From Bacteroidales bacterium (lineage in GTDB: Bacteria > Bacteroidota > Bacteroidia > Bacteroidales > G3-4614): DNA of 38,716 nt. The stretch spans positions 1-38,716 of the forward strand of contig JAGBHI010000096.1 in the NCBI GenBank assembly GCA_017935575.1, in the 5' to 3' direction. How positions within the stretch are numbered: position 1 is the stretch's first letter; each line of letters begins with the position of its first letter. The position numbers and the translations under genes are program-made. Shown here piece after piece: positions 6,640 through 14,640 of this stretch. The notes under the pieces are model-generated. The model did no database searches, was not told the origin of the DNA, and was given only the letters and a program-made list of their open reading frames with translations.

Positions 6640-7662
6640 TTATATTTGTTTGCCAATAGAGTATTTATTAAATATCTTATGGATTGCTATAGTGTGTTTA
6701 CTATCATTATAATGATTCATAAATATATTTTTTACATACTTTTTATATTTGACATAATCAAGTTTTTTATTTTCAAAATTGATTATATCTTTTGAAATAA
6801 CTTCTTCGTTAAATGGACATTTATAACATAGAGTGAATTCTCCTAAATCTATGTTTTTCTTAAAGTCATCAACAGCGTCTGTAAAAATAGGAATAATATA
6901 ATTTGATAAATATGAATTCATTTTTGTAGGTGTTGCTACTTGATTAATAATAGTGTTATGTCTTATTAAAAATCCATATTTATATTTTTTTAGTTCATCA
7001 TTTAATTTTTCTTGAGGTACGTATTTTATTTCATAATTTTTTATTTCATATTCTGTTATCGCTTTTATGAAACTTTCTTTATCTTTTGATAATATAGTTA
7101 ATTTAGCATTAGGAAGTTTTTTCTCAATATTTGAAAATACTTTTAACATTTCAGGGACACATTGCCATCCTAAAAAGGCACCTGCATATACAAATGATGG
7201 TAGTTGGTACCTATTAATTGAAAAATCATTTGAAAGTTGAAGATTATAACATGGCATAATAATATTATTTTTCTTCAAATATAAATATTCATGTATATAT
7301 CTTTTTCTCATTCTTTCAGAGATGAGGAATACAACAGACGAGAAGTGTAAGGCAATAAAAACTTCAATCATTTTTTTAGCCCACAACTTTATTGATGCAA
7401 ATGTTATTTTATTACCTAAAGCCTCTTCTGCAGCAACACCTTGAGACCAAAATATAGTTTTAGTTATGGGGTAATAAAATTTGGCTATTACAAAATCTCT
7501 TTCTGTAATAGTAAATATTAAATCAGGTTTTTTAATTTTTTTGATTTGAGATTCAAATATTATTTTATACCCACGTTGTGCTAAAACCGATGTAATTAAA
7601 TTTACATAGTATCTTGTTGCATCATTTATAGATGTTTTACTACCATAAAAATACGCGTTCAT
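6640..7662 (-). CDS. Probable glycosyltransferase, divergent GT-B type
   Basis: A 340-aa protein with no close family signature that I recognise. It begins MNAYFYGSKTSINDATRYYVNLI, resembling the start of GT-B enzymes. It has TIFWSQGVAAEEALG, then SFVYAGAFLGWQCVPEMLKVF (a donor-domain entry strand) and LTILSKDKESF. The usual EX7E motif is not obvious; the corresponding area reads YGFLIRHNTIINQVATPTKMNSYLS, which resembles the P-x-K-x-x-x-Y sugar-nucleotide segment of some capsule transferases. The stop of wecB lies 5 bp before its ATG, so the two are tightly coupled. A glycosyltransferase role is inferred from fold-like pattern and context. Confidence 0.6.
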   Translation of the reverse strand: MNAYFYGSKTSINDATRYYVNLITSVLAQRGYKIIFESQIKKIKKPDLIFTITERDFVIAKFYYPITKTIFWSQGVAAEEALGNKITFASIKLWAKKMIEVFIALHFSSVVFLISERMRKRYIHEYLYLKKNNIIMPCYNLQLSNDFSINRYQLPSFVYAGAFLGWQCVPEMLKVFSNIEKKLPNAKLTILSKDKESFIKAITEYEIKNYEIKYVPQEKLNDELKKYKYGFLIRHNTIINQVATPTKMNSYLSNYIIPIFTDAVDDFKKNIDLGEFTLCYKCPFNEEVISKDIINFENKKLDYVKYKKYVKNIFMNHYNDSKHTIAIHKIFNKYSIGKQI

Positions 7663-7667
7663 ATCCC

Positions 7668-8819
7668 TTATATTATAGCGTTAATGATTCTAGAACAAGC
7701 ATTGCCATCACCATAAGGATTTGTTGCTTTACTCATGAAATTGTAGTATTCGTCGTTTTCTATCAGTGCTGATACTTCATCTATAATTTTATTATAGTTT
7801 GTACCTACAAGTTTTACCGTGCCAGCTTTTACTGCCTCTGGCCTCTCTGTTGTATCTCGCATAACTAAAACAGGTTTACCTAATCCTGGAGCCTCTTCTT
7901 GAATACCACCGCTATCAGTAAGAACTATATAGGATTTTTTCATAAGATATACAAAAGAGAGATAGTCTAAAGGTTCAATAAAAAACATATTTTCCAAATT
8001 ACATAAATCTTCTCCAAAGACTTCATGTATAGGTTTGCGAACATTTGGATTAAGATGCATTGGATATACAAAATCAACATCTTGGTATTTGTTTTTGAGT
8101 GAACGTAAGGCATTGCATATATTGCTGAATCCATTTCCAAAATTTTCTCGACGATGTCCTGTAATAAGAACAAGCTTTTTGCCATTATTTAAACGATTAA
8201 CATCGTATCCTGAAATTTTCAATATATTTTTTAGCTCTTCGTTTAGGACTTTATCTTCATCAATTTTTTTGATAACCCATAGTAGGGCGTCTATAACCGT
8301 ATTTCCTGTTACATAAATACTATCTTCTTTAATATTCTCTGCCAGTAAATTTTCTTTACTTAAAATTGTAGGGGCGAAATTATATGTCGCTATTCGTCCT
8401 GTGATTTGACGATTCATCTCTTCAGGCCACGGACTATATATGTTATATGTTCTCAATCCGGCTTCAATATGACCTACTGGAATTTGTTGATAAAAAGCAG
8501 CAAGTGCTGATGCTGTAGATGTTGTGGTATCTCCATGTACTAAAACAATATCAGGATTGCATAATTTTAACACATCGCGCATTCCAAGCATTACTTTTGC
8601 TGTGATATCATATAAATCTTGTCCCTGTTTCATTATATTTAAATTATAATCGGGAACTATATTAAATATTTTAATAACTTGCTCTAGCATTTCTCGATGT
8701 TGTCCAGTTATGCATACAATAGTCTTAAATCTTGTAGGATATTTCTGAAATTCCTTAACTAAAGGAGCCATTTTTATAGCCTCAGGACGTGTTCCAAATA
8801 CTAGTAATATTTTTTTCAT
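7668..8819 (-). CDS. wecB: UDP-N-acetylglucosamine 2-epimerase (non-hydrolysing)
   Basis: A 383-aa cytoplasmic enzyme that interconverts UDP-GlcNAc and UDP-ManNAc, the precursor of ManNAc, ManNAcA and derived sugars. Family hallmarks run in order: MKKILLVFGTRPEAIKMAPL at the N-terminus, CITGQHREML, VHGDTTTSTASALAAFY with VGHIEAGLRT, the segment PWPEEMNRQI, TGHRRENFG near residue 220, and TDSGGIQEEAPGLGKPVLVMRDTTERPE near 300. All are intact and length matches the family. No UDP-ManNAc dehydrogenase (WecC) is in the window, so ManNAc may be used directly or the partner lies outside. Confidence 0.95.
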   Translation of the reverse strand: MKKILLVFGTRPEAIKMAPLVKEFQKYPTRFKTIVCITGQHREMLEQVIKIFNIVPDYNLNIMKQGQDLYDITAKVMLGMRDVLKLCNPDIVLVHGDTTTSTASALAAFYQQIPVGHIEAGLRTYNIYSPWPEEMNRQITGRIATYNFAPTILSKENLLAENIKEDSIYVTGNTVIDALLWVIKKIDEDKVLNEELKNILKISGYDVNRLNNGKKLVLITGHRRENFGNGFSNICNALRSLKNKYQDVDFVYPMHLNPNVRKPIHEVFGEDLCNLENMFFIEPLDYLSFVYLMKKSYIVLTDSGGIQEEAPGLGKPVLVMRDTTERPEAVKAGTVKLVGTNYNKIIDEVSALIENDEYYNFMSKATNPYGDGNACSRIINAII

Positions 8820-8851
8820 TTGAACTAACTATTTTTATTATTGATGTTTAA

Positions 8852-8859
8852 CAAAGATA
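8852..8859 (-). promoter_or_regulatory. Candidate -7 element upstream of wecB
   Basis: On the minus strand this is TATCTTTG, an exact match to the Bacteroides housekeeping -7 consensus TAnnTTTG, 33 bases before the wecB start. No convincing TTTG -33 box lies at the usual spacing, so this is a weak call. It could give the distal half of the locus its own promoter. Confidence 0.3.
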
Positions 8860-8884
8860 AAATAATTATACGAAGTTGAAAAAT

Positions 8885-10048
8885 TTAATTAATATCAATT
8901 AATTCATATAACATATTTTCCCATGAATTAATAATCTCATTATATTTATATTTCTTTAAAGTATTATATGCTTTTTGAGACATTTTTTTATACATCTGAT
9001 CATCTGATAATGAAATTATAGCTCTTTGATATTCATAAGAGTTGAAAGGTTTTATTAAATACCCATCTTCTGAATTATTTATCATATCATTAGCCGCAGA
9101 GAATGTGTTATAAATTATAGGGACACAACCATATTGCATTGCCTCTGTTATCACCATTGGAGTACCTTCATAAACAGATGTCATACACAAAATCTTTGCA
9201 CGTTTATAATATGATTCTGGATTTTGAGAACCCTCAAAATAAACCTCATTAAGCTTTTTCTTTATACATATTTTCTTTAGATTTTGACTATCTGGACCAT
9301 CGCCAACAATAATTAGTTTCCATCCTTTTAAATTATATTGAACTTTTTCCCAAATATTCAATAACAAATCTACTCGCTTCTGCCCGTATGTGAGCCTACC
9401 AACATATAATATTATATTCTCCTTTTCTGATACATCATATTTAATATTATTAAATGTAGTTGGATTATATATTGAGCATATATTATTCGCAAAATTTAGA
9501 CCTGAAATCGTTTTCATTTCATCAATATACGATGGTGCTAAGGTTACAACTTTATCAGAATTTAAAATTGTGTATTTGTAACGTTTAGCACAATTTTTTA
9601 TCATTCTCCAACGATTATATGGAGCCTTTATAAGTTTTAAAAGATTTACAAAGCTATTTTTTGATAATATAGGTAAATCTAATTGTTTATAGAAATATTT
9701 GTACGAAATATATGGAGAGAAATGTAAATGAGTTATGATGTATGTATCCTTAAAGTTTTCTTTACTAAATAAATATACATCTTCTGATTCTCCACTTTCA
9801 TTAATGATAATATCAATATTTAATCTGTATATTAAATTTGAGATAAAATCTATATTTTGTTTACAATTACCCTCTTTAGACGGCATTAAAAAACTTTCAA
9901 AACCATAATCTTCTTTATCTTCTATTTTGTGAGTACAATATACATTGTGCCCTCTTTTTTTTAAAGCAAAGGCTATATTACTAGCAACACGTTCAGTTCC
10001 TCCTTGCTGAGGATTTATTTTTTTTACAAAGTATATAAGAATGTTCAT
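8885..10048 (-). CDS. Glycosyltransferase family 4
   Basis: A GT-B enzyme of 387 aa when started at MNILIYFVKKINPQQGGTER. A longer reading from 10105 adds 19 residues that do not resemble a GT start, and the ATG at 10048 overlaps the upstream GT2 stop as ATGA, so the shorter start is chosen. Domain marks: the GGTERVASNIAFALKKRGHNVY acceptor loop, ILYVGRLTYGQKRVDLLLNIW near residue 205, LIIVGDGPDSQNLK, YFEGSQNPESYYKRA, and the EX7E-type motif SVYEGTPMVITEAMQYG near 305. It is related to GalNAc- or Gal-adding enzymes of capsule loci, but the sugar is not deducible. It is translationally coupled to the GT2. Confidence 0.9.
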   Translation of the reverse strand: MNILIYFVKKINPQQGGTERVASNIAFALKKRGHNVYCTHKIEDKEDYGFESFLMPSKEGNCKQNIDFISNLIYRLNIDIIINESGESEDVYLFSKENFKDTYIITHLHFSPYISYKYFYKQLDLPILSKNSFVNLLKLIKAPYNRWRMIKNCAKRYKYTILNSDKVVTLAPSYIDEMKTISGLNFANNICSIYNPTTFNNIKYDVSEKENIILYVGRLTYGQKRVDLLLNIWEKVQYNLKGWKLIIVGDGPDSQNLKKICIKKKLNEVYFEGSQNPESYYKRAKILCMTSVYEGTPMVITEAMQYGCVPIIYNTFSAANDMINNSEDGYLIKPFNSYEYQRAIISLSDDQMYKKMSQKAYNTLKKYKYNEIINSWENMLYELIDIN

Positions 10049-11016
10049 CTGTTGTGTGTAAATATTTTTTGAAAAGACATGGTTGCTCTCACTCCTAAAA
10101 CACAAATAACAAATGTTTTAAGTTTTAAAGATAATGGAATATCTTTAGGCATTGAATTAAATAATTCTCTAATTGAAGTATGAATAAATATATCTTCATT
10201 ATAAATATTAGTAACATTTATATTATTACTTTGTCGGACTTTTGATATGTAATTCCAAGCTAAAGAGACATATTTTTTTAAAACAAGCGGACGTAATGAT
10301 TTATAACTATAGCAGTATGAAAGGTATTTATAGCAACTTATATATGCAGATTTAATTTTTTTTATATCATAACTACCTATTGTAATAGAGCCATCTCTAT
10401 ACCTATAACCGTAATAACCAATCTCTGAAACTTGCAATTTATTAGTATGTTCTACAATATTAGGTATTATTGCAATATCTTCGCTAATTTGACCTAATGG
10501 GAAACGTATATTTTTAAATATTTCTGTTTTAAAAACCTTATCACAGCAACTAACATGTATATTTTCTGTTAAGTAGCCTTCCAATATATCTTGTTTGTTA
10601 CAATATGTTTTAAAAGGATATTCTCTTTTGTGTTCTTCAGAAGATTTCCATTTATGAATAACATCGTACTGAACTACATCAATAGAATTATCTTCATTAA
10701 AGATCTTTATTATTTTATAATATATATCATCATTTAGTAATACATCATCACTATCAATGAATGTAATATATTCTCCTTTTGCAACGTCAATACCTGCATT
10801 TCTTGCAGAACTTAGTCCTTCATTCTCTTTATGAATAACATTAATTCTGTTATCTTTTAAAGCATATTCATCACAAATTTTGCCACTATTATCAGTACTG
10901 CCGTCGTTAACAAGAATTAACTCCCAATCTTTATATGTTTGGGATAATACACTATCAATACACTCTATAATGTATTCTTCAACATTATATACTGGAACTA
11001 TTATGCTTAATTTCAT
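10045..11016 (-). CDS. Glycosyltransferase family 2
   Basis: A 323-aa GT-A fold transferase. The first 110 residues carry the full GT2 signature: KLSIIVPVYNVEEYIIECIDS, ELILVNDGSTDNSGKICDEY, GLSSARNAGIDVAKGEYITF and the metal-binding DSDD near residue 89. The C-terminal half (including ISEDIAIIPNIVEHT, a usual ED-type catalytic region) is variable, as in acceptor-recognition domains. It acts in the cytoplasm or at the membrane face to add one sugar. Its stop overlaps the next gene's start by ATGA, and its start lies 6 bp after the stop of the SAT-like acetyltransferase, so it is in the middle of a compact operon. Confidence 0.92.
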   Translation of the reverse strand: MKLSIIVPVYNVEEYIIECIDSVLSQTYKDWELILVNDGSTDNSGKICDEYALKDNRINVIHKENEGLSSARNAGIDVAKGEYITFIDSDDVLLNDDIYYKIIKIFNEDNSIDVVQYDVIHKWKSSEEHKREYPFKTYCNKQDILEGYLTENIHVSCCDKVFKTEIFKNIRFPLGQISEDIAIIPNIVEHTNKLQVSEIGYYGYRYRDGSITIGSYDIKKIKSAYISCYKYLSYCYSYKSLRPLVLKKYVSLAWNYISKVRQSNNINVTNIYNEDIFIHTSIRELFNSMPKDIPLSLKLKTFVICVLGVRATMSFQKIFTHNR

Positions 11017-11022
11017 TATTAA

Positions 11023-11589
11023 TTATAATTTTTCGTTAACCCTTTTGTCTCCACGTTTTACTATATATGCAGGAACTCCAACTACTGTAACATTATCAGG
11101 AACATCTTTTATAACAACAGCATTAGCACCAACTTTAACATTATTGCCAACTTTAACATTGCCAATAACCTTTGCTCCACATGTTATTGTGACATTGTCG
11201 CCAATAATTGGTGCGTAGTTACCATTGTAACCTATAGTTACTTGTTGATTTACAAAACAATGTTTTCCAATTTTTTTTGCTGCAATAACCGTTGCAAAAC
11301 CATGTTGAATAAATAATCCAGGACCAATATTTTCAGTCCATATATAGAGAGTTGGTAGAGGTGGAGCAATCTTATGCATTACTGCTGAGAATATTCTAAT
11401 TCCTCCTAATCTATAATAGAATAAATTCCTGAATTCAGGTTTATATAGTAATAATTTCTTTATAATTTCAGGATAAGAGCCTTCCCACTGAAGAATTTCT
11501 TTCCAGTGTTCCACATCTATTTCTATAATTTCCTTTTTAGGACTTCTTTTATAGAAAAATATGTGAATATTTAGTAATAGATTAATCAT
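11023..11589 (-). CDS. Serine acetyltransferase-like hexapeptide acetyltransferase
   Basis: A 188-aa left-handed beta-helix protein of the CysE/SAT-like group, as often found in polysaccharide loci where it acetylates a sugar rather than serine. The N-terminal helical part (residues 1-75) precedes LYIWTENIGPGLFIQHGFATVIAAKKIGKHC. The active-site-type His is in FIQHGFATV near residue 95. The coils NVTITCGAKVIGNVKVGNNVKVGANAVVIKDVPDNVTVVGVPAYIVKR close the helix. The full CysE N-terminal domain is absent, which argues against a cysteine-biosynthesis role. Its start is 2 bp after the stop of the broken acetyltransferase gene. Confidence 0.85.
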   Translation of the reverse strand: MINLLLNIHIFFYKRSPKKEIIEIDVEHWKEILQWEGSYPEIIKKLLLYKPEFRNLFYYRLGGIRIFSAVMHKIAPPLPTLYIWTENIGPGLFIQHGFATVIAAKKIGKHCFVNQQVTIGYNGNYAPIIGDNVTITCGAKVIGNVKVGNNVKVGANAVVIKDVPDNVTVVGVPAYIVKRGDKRVNEKL

Positions 11590-11591
11590 AT

Positions 11592-11852
11592 TTATACTCC
11601 TGCAGCTTTCAAAAATTCTTCAAATGACTTAAATTGTGCTTTGTGATTTTTTACCCATTCATCGTATGCTTTACCTAATTGTCTTTTTATTGGTATTTCA
11701 GGATATTTATCAACTTCATTTCCTGAAACAAATAAAGGGAATTCTTCCCAAAAATCAGAGGGAATAGGTATTCTATTATAGCGTTCTTTAATACTTCTTG
11801 CATACTCAAAAGCCTCCTCAACACACACACACACGTTTTGCGAAATATTCAT
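11592..11852 (-). pseudogene. 3' fragment of a frameshifted sugar O-acetyltransferase
   Basis: This 86-codon frame holds VEEAFEYARSIKERYNRIP, DFWEEFPLFVSGNEVDKYPE and SFEEFLKAAGV. In related acetyltransferases I would expect this as the C-terminal extension following SLDEYFAKR. That sequence ends the 170-aa frame just upstream, but in a different reading frame. The shift falls in the (GT)6 tract at 11821-11832. The first residues of this ORF (MNISQNVCVC) are probably out-of-frame upstream codons, not a true start. Joined, the gene would be about 245 aa. Sequencing error, true pseudogene and phase-variable OFF state are all possible. Confidence 0.7.
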
Positions 11853-12330
11853 CTAATGAACAAATTACTTTTGCAGGGCAACCTGCGGCAACCGAGTTGT
11901 CAGGGATTTTACCCATAACAACACTATTTATTCCAATAATGCAATTATTGCCTATATAGGCTCCTTTTAATACTGTAACATTTTCTCCAAACCAACAATT
12001 TTCTCCTATAAATACTTTACCAGAAGACGGAACAAATTCTTTATATTTATTTAAGAATGTTCTTGATGCAAAATCGTGAGTTAACAGTTTGAATCCATTA
12101 TGTAAGCGAGTACCTTTCCCTTTGATAGTTATTAAGGATGGTCTTGTTGTGTCAATTGTAATTGTATTAATATTTCCTGTTAATACATCATCAGCAATAT
12201 CAATTCCTTGTCTTTGAAGACCTTTAATCCATATTAATGGGTTCTCTTCAATTGCAATTTTATTTGCTTCGTTTTTGATTAAGTTTCTAATTGCTTTAAT
12301 ATGTCTAATTAATTTATTTATGATTCTCAT
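11818..12330 (-). CDS. Hexapeptide sugar O-acetyltransferase, 5' part of a frameshifted gene
   Basis: A 170-aa reading frame containing the whole catalytic beta-helix. An N-terminal segment of about 40 residues is followed by TGNINTITIDTTRPSLITIKG, then GTRLHNGFKLLTHDFASRTF with the conserved His near residue 85. It ends with the coils GKVFIGENCWFGENVTVLKGAYIGNNCIIGINSVVMGKIPDNSVAAGCPAKVI. It matches the acyltransferase group found beside pyruvyl transferases in Bacteroidota loci. The frame ends prematurely after SLDEYFAKR with VCVC-stop, because a (GT)6 tract puts the remaining 80 or so residues out of frame. The catalytic domain may still fold, so partial activity is possible. One GT unit fewer, or two more, would restore the frame. 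Confidence 0.82.
   Translation of the reverse strand: MRIINKLIRHIKAIRNLIKNEANKIAIEENPLIWIKGLQRQGIDIADDVLTGNINTITIDTTRPSLITIKGKGTRLHNGFKLLTHDFASRTFLNKYKEFVPSSGKVFIGENCWFGENVTVLKGAYIGNNCIIGINSVVMGKIPDNSVAAGCPAKVICSLDEYFAKRVCVC
11821..11832. repeat. (AC)6 / (GT)6 dinucleotide tract at a frameshift
   Basis: Six perfect AC units on the plus strand (GT on the coding strand) sit exactly where the acetyltransferase reading frame breaks. With five or eight units the upstream frame runs into GTT GAG GAG and continues as VEEAFEYA; with six it meets a TGA. Tracts of this kind can change length by slipped-strand mispairing. Confidence 0.85.
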
Positions 12331-12364
12331 ATATATAAATTTTAATACTAATGATATTTGTTAT

Positions 12365-13480
12365 TTATACTATACAATTAGTTTTTAAAAATGATATAGA
12401 TTTTTCTCTCTCAATATTTAAACGTTTAGTAGAATTTGTAAATTCTGGAGCCGAGAATTTCGGAAACTCTGAATTGTTAACAATACCTCTATCTAAAAGA
12501 CCTGTTATTTTTAATAAAGAACTTATTCTGTCATCATTATCTTTATTAGTGTCATTTATAATAGAATAAAATGGCGTTTCTATGTTAATGGAGAAAGCAG
12601 TTCCATGAAATGATGTTGTAATTACTAAACTTGCATTAGTGAATAATGAAATGAATTCTTCAGGACTAATATTGTTTATGTATTCCCAATTTGGATTTTT
12701 TTCAAACAAACTTTGAGGTTCTAATACTTTTATTTTATATCCTAGTTCAGATTCGTAGTGTTTTATTAAATTTTCGGCATATGGAAATGGATTCCATGCA
12801 TATGTTAGAACATATACTAGTATATATTTATCTTCATCTAAATTTATGCATTTTTTTGCAAATTCAATCCAATCATTTTTGTCTAAAAGTAGAGTAGGAT
12901 CCAACACAATTTCAGACTCAATATTTTTAATATTTTTTATTATTTGTGCGGCCTTTGTCTCTCTCACAGAGATAGCATTGTATGAATCTAAATTTGCCAA
13001 CCATTTTTTAGCTTCAATCCCAGTAAAAGTAAATTTACCAAAACTTGATGCATATGAAATTTTCTTTGCCTTTTTATCTTTAATAAAAGAAAAGAAGAAA
13101 GATGTATCTCCCTTTAAATAATCAGTATTCCATACTTGATCACTACCTGTTAGATATATGTCATATTTTGGACAAAAATATTTTAGCATTAGTGGTAACG
13201 TATATTTCCTTTTACTACAAATTAATTTATTGTATATGAAATATTTAATTTTATTTGCCTCCGTATTTTTATCCCCTTTTATACATTTATAAATAAATAT
13301 TTTGACTTTACCTATAATTAGTTTTAGTAATGGAATATTTTTATGTTTATAGTTTGGATATATATAATCTATTATTTCGTTGTCTATACCAATTTTGAAT
13401 AAAGTTTGTTGCAAAGCATACGCTTGTAGTACAGACCCAAAATGAATCACTCTGTGCATCGTTAGTATTCCAACTTTCAT
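12365..13480 (-). CDS. Polysaccharide pyruvyl transferase family protein
   Basis: A 371-aa member of PF04230, which transfers pyruvate from phosphoenolpyruvate onto a sugar hydroxyl pair, giving a charged ketal on the glycan. Visible marks: MKVGILTMHRVIHFGSVLQAYAL at the N-terminus, the segment CPKYDIYLTGSDQVWNTDYL near residue 110, KKISYASSFGKF, FISLFTNASLVITTSFHGTAFSIN near 285 (the SFHG motif conserved in the family), and a closing NDTNKDNDDRISSLL. The ATG overlaps the stop of the FeS/FrhB-like gene (ATGA at 13477-13480), showing coupled translation of the pair. Confidence 0.92.
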   Translation of the reverse strand: MKVGILTMHRVIHFGSVLQAYALQQTLFKIGIDNEIIDYIYPNYKHKNIPLLKLIIGKVKIFIYKCIKGDKNTEANKIKYFIYNKLICSKRKYTLPLMLKYFCPKYDIYLTGSDQVWNTDYLKGDTSFFFSFIKDKKAKKISYASSFGKFTFTGIEAKKWLANLDSYNAISVRETKAAQIIKNIKNIESEIVLDPTLLLDKNDWIEFAKKCINLDEDKYILVYVLTYAWNPFPYAENLIKHYESELGYKIKVLEPQSLFEKNPNWEYINNISPEEFISLFTNASLVITTSFHGTAFSINIETPFYSIINDTNKDNDDRISSLLKITGLLDRGIVNNSEFPKFSAPEFTNSTKRLNIEREKSISFLKTNCIV

Positions 13481-14640
13481 AGTAGTATTCTTTTTAGTTT
13501 GTTAATAATAATTTTGGGTAAATCGATACAGAGAATTATATACTCTTTTATTGTAAGTATATTGCTAAGTTTTAATGGTTTTATTTTTAGTAAAAAATCA
13601 ACTAATTTATATCCTCTTGGCTTTTTTGCATTATTCTTCATTTGTCCCTGAGTAACAATCTCATTACTATGTATTATTAATAATGTGTTATTTAGAGAAG
13701 ATATAAGTTTTTGTCCATTTTCAGTATAGCAAATTAAACCACTTACACCTTTCTCTTCATTTTTATATTCATCGCCCCACAAATCTCCAATACGTATATC
13801 TGCCATTGAATTGTTTTGTTTGAATTTACACGATTCAATACAACAATTGGATAATGCGTAATGTCCCAGGAAATATTTATAAAATAAATCATCATTTACC
13901 TCTTTTGACCTATATATTTCTTGATTTTCATTATCAGTTGCAACTATTCTCCATGAGTCATGCCACCCGGTTTTCTTATCTCTCCATTTAATATCTACAA
14001 TCTTTTTATTCTCTTTTATATCGTTTTCTATAATATATTTATCCCACATTTTTAATGAAGGGACACCATGACAGAAGAAATCAACAAGAATAAAGTTATT
14101 TTCTTTTTTCTTCTTTTGTAACCATAATCTCAATGAAGCTATTTGGCAAGGAGTACCAAATACTATATATTTATCTTTAAAATTAATTTGCTTAAATGCA
14201 CTTTCTGTATAACTTGGAATATATTTAGAACCTAATGAGAACTTTAGCTTTTCTTCTGTTGAACATATATAATGCTCGGCTCTGTGTGTATTAATATTAT
14301 ATTTTACTCCACAAAATTTATATCCGTTTTTTATTGCACTTAGTGCTAATTCATAAGCAATTCCTCCAGATGAGGCATTATGCCTAATTTCACTATTATT
14401 ACTCCATGAAGCATATGATTCGTAATTTGAATTATTACATTCAATATTGCTGTAAAAAGAGCAAACCGACAAACATATCCCACAATTTACACATTTATTT
14501 TTGTCAACAATCAAAGGAGTATAAAATCCTTTTTTATTTTCAATAATTTTAATTACATCATGTGGACATGCAGAAGAACAAACTCCACATCCAAAACAAT
14601 TTTCTAATATTGATATGTTATTGATTTTGTTTAATCTCAT
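13477..14640 (-). CDS. Coenzyme F420 hydrogenase/dehydrogenase beta-subunit-like FeS protein
   Basis: A 387-aa redox protein of the type that accompanies pyruvyl transferases in polysaccharide loci. Residues 15-25 (CFGCGVCSSAC) and 50-60 (CVNCGICLSVC) are two complete 4Fe-4S ferredoxin motifs. The rest is an FrhB-like domain: HNASSGGIAYELALSAI, YIVFGTPCQIASLRLWL, VDFFCHGVPS with DIKWRDK, and a further Cys-rich run CCIESCKFKQNNSMADIRIGDLWGDEY. Its substrate is unknown; a role in reducing or otherwise modifying a sugar is inferred from context only. ATGA overlaps join it to wzx upstream and to the pyruvyl transferase downstream. Confidence 0.9.
   Translation of the reverse strand: MRLNKINNISILENCFGCGVCSSACPHDVIKIIENKKGFYTPLIVDKNKCVNCGICLSVCSFYSNIECNNSNYESYASWSNNSEIRHNASSGGIAYELALSAIKNGYKFCGVKYNINTHRAEHYICSTEEKLKFSLGSKYIPSYTESAFKQINFKDKYIVFGTPCQIASLRLWLQKKKKENNFILVDFFCHGVPSLKMWDKYIIENDIKENKKIVDIKWRDKKTGWHDSWRIVATDNENQEIYRSKEVNDDLFYKYFLGHYALSNCCIESCKFKQNNSMADIRIGDLWGDEYKNEEKGVSGLICYTENGQKLISSLNNTLLIIHSNEIVTQGQMKNNAKKPRGYKLVDFLLKIKPLKLSNILTIKEYIILCIDLPKIIINKLKRILL

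Noticed and set aside
10049..10105. Longer start for the GT4 gene at 8885
   Set aside because: The extra 19 residues lie inside the coding end of the GT2 gene and do not resemble a GT-B start; the ATGA-coupled ATG at 10048 does.
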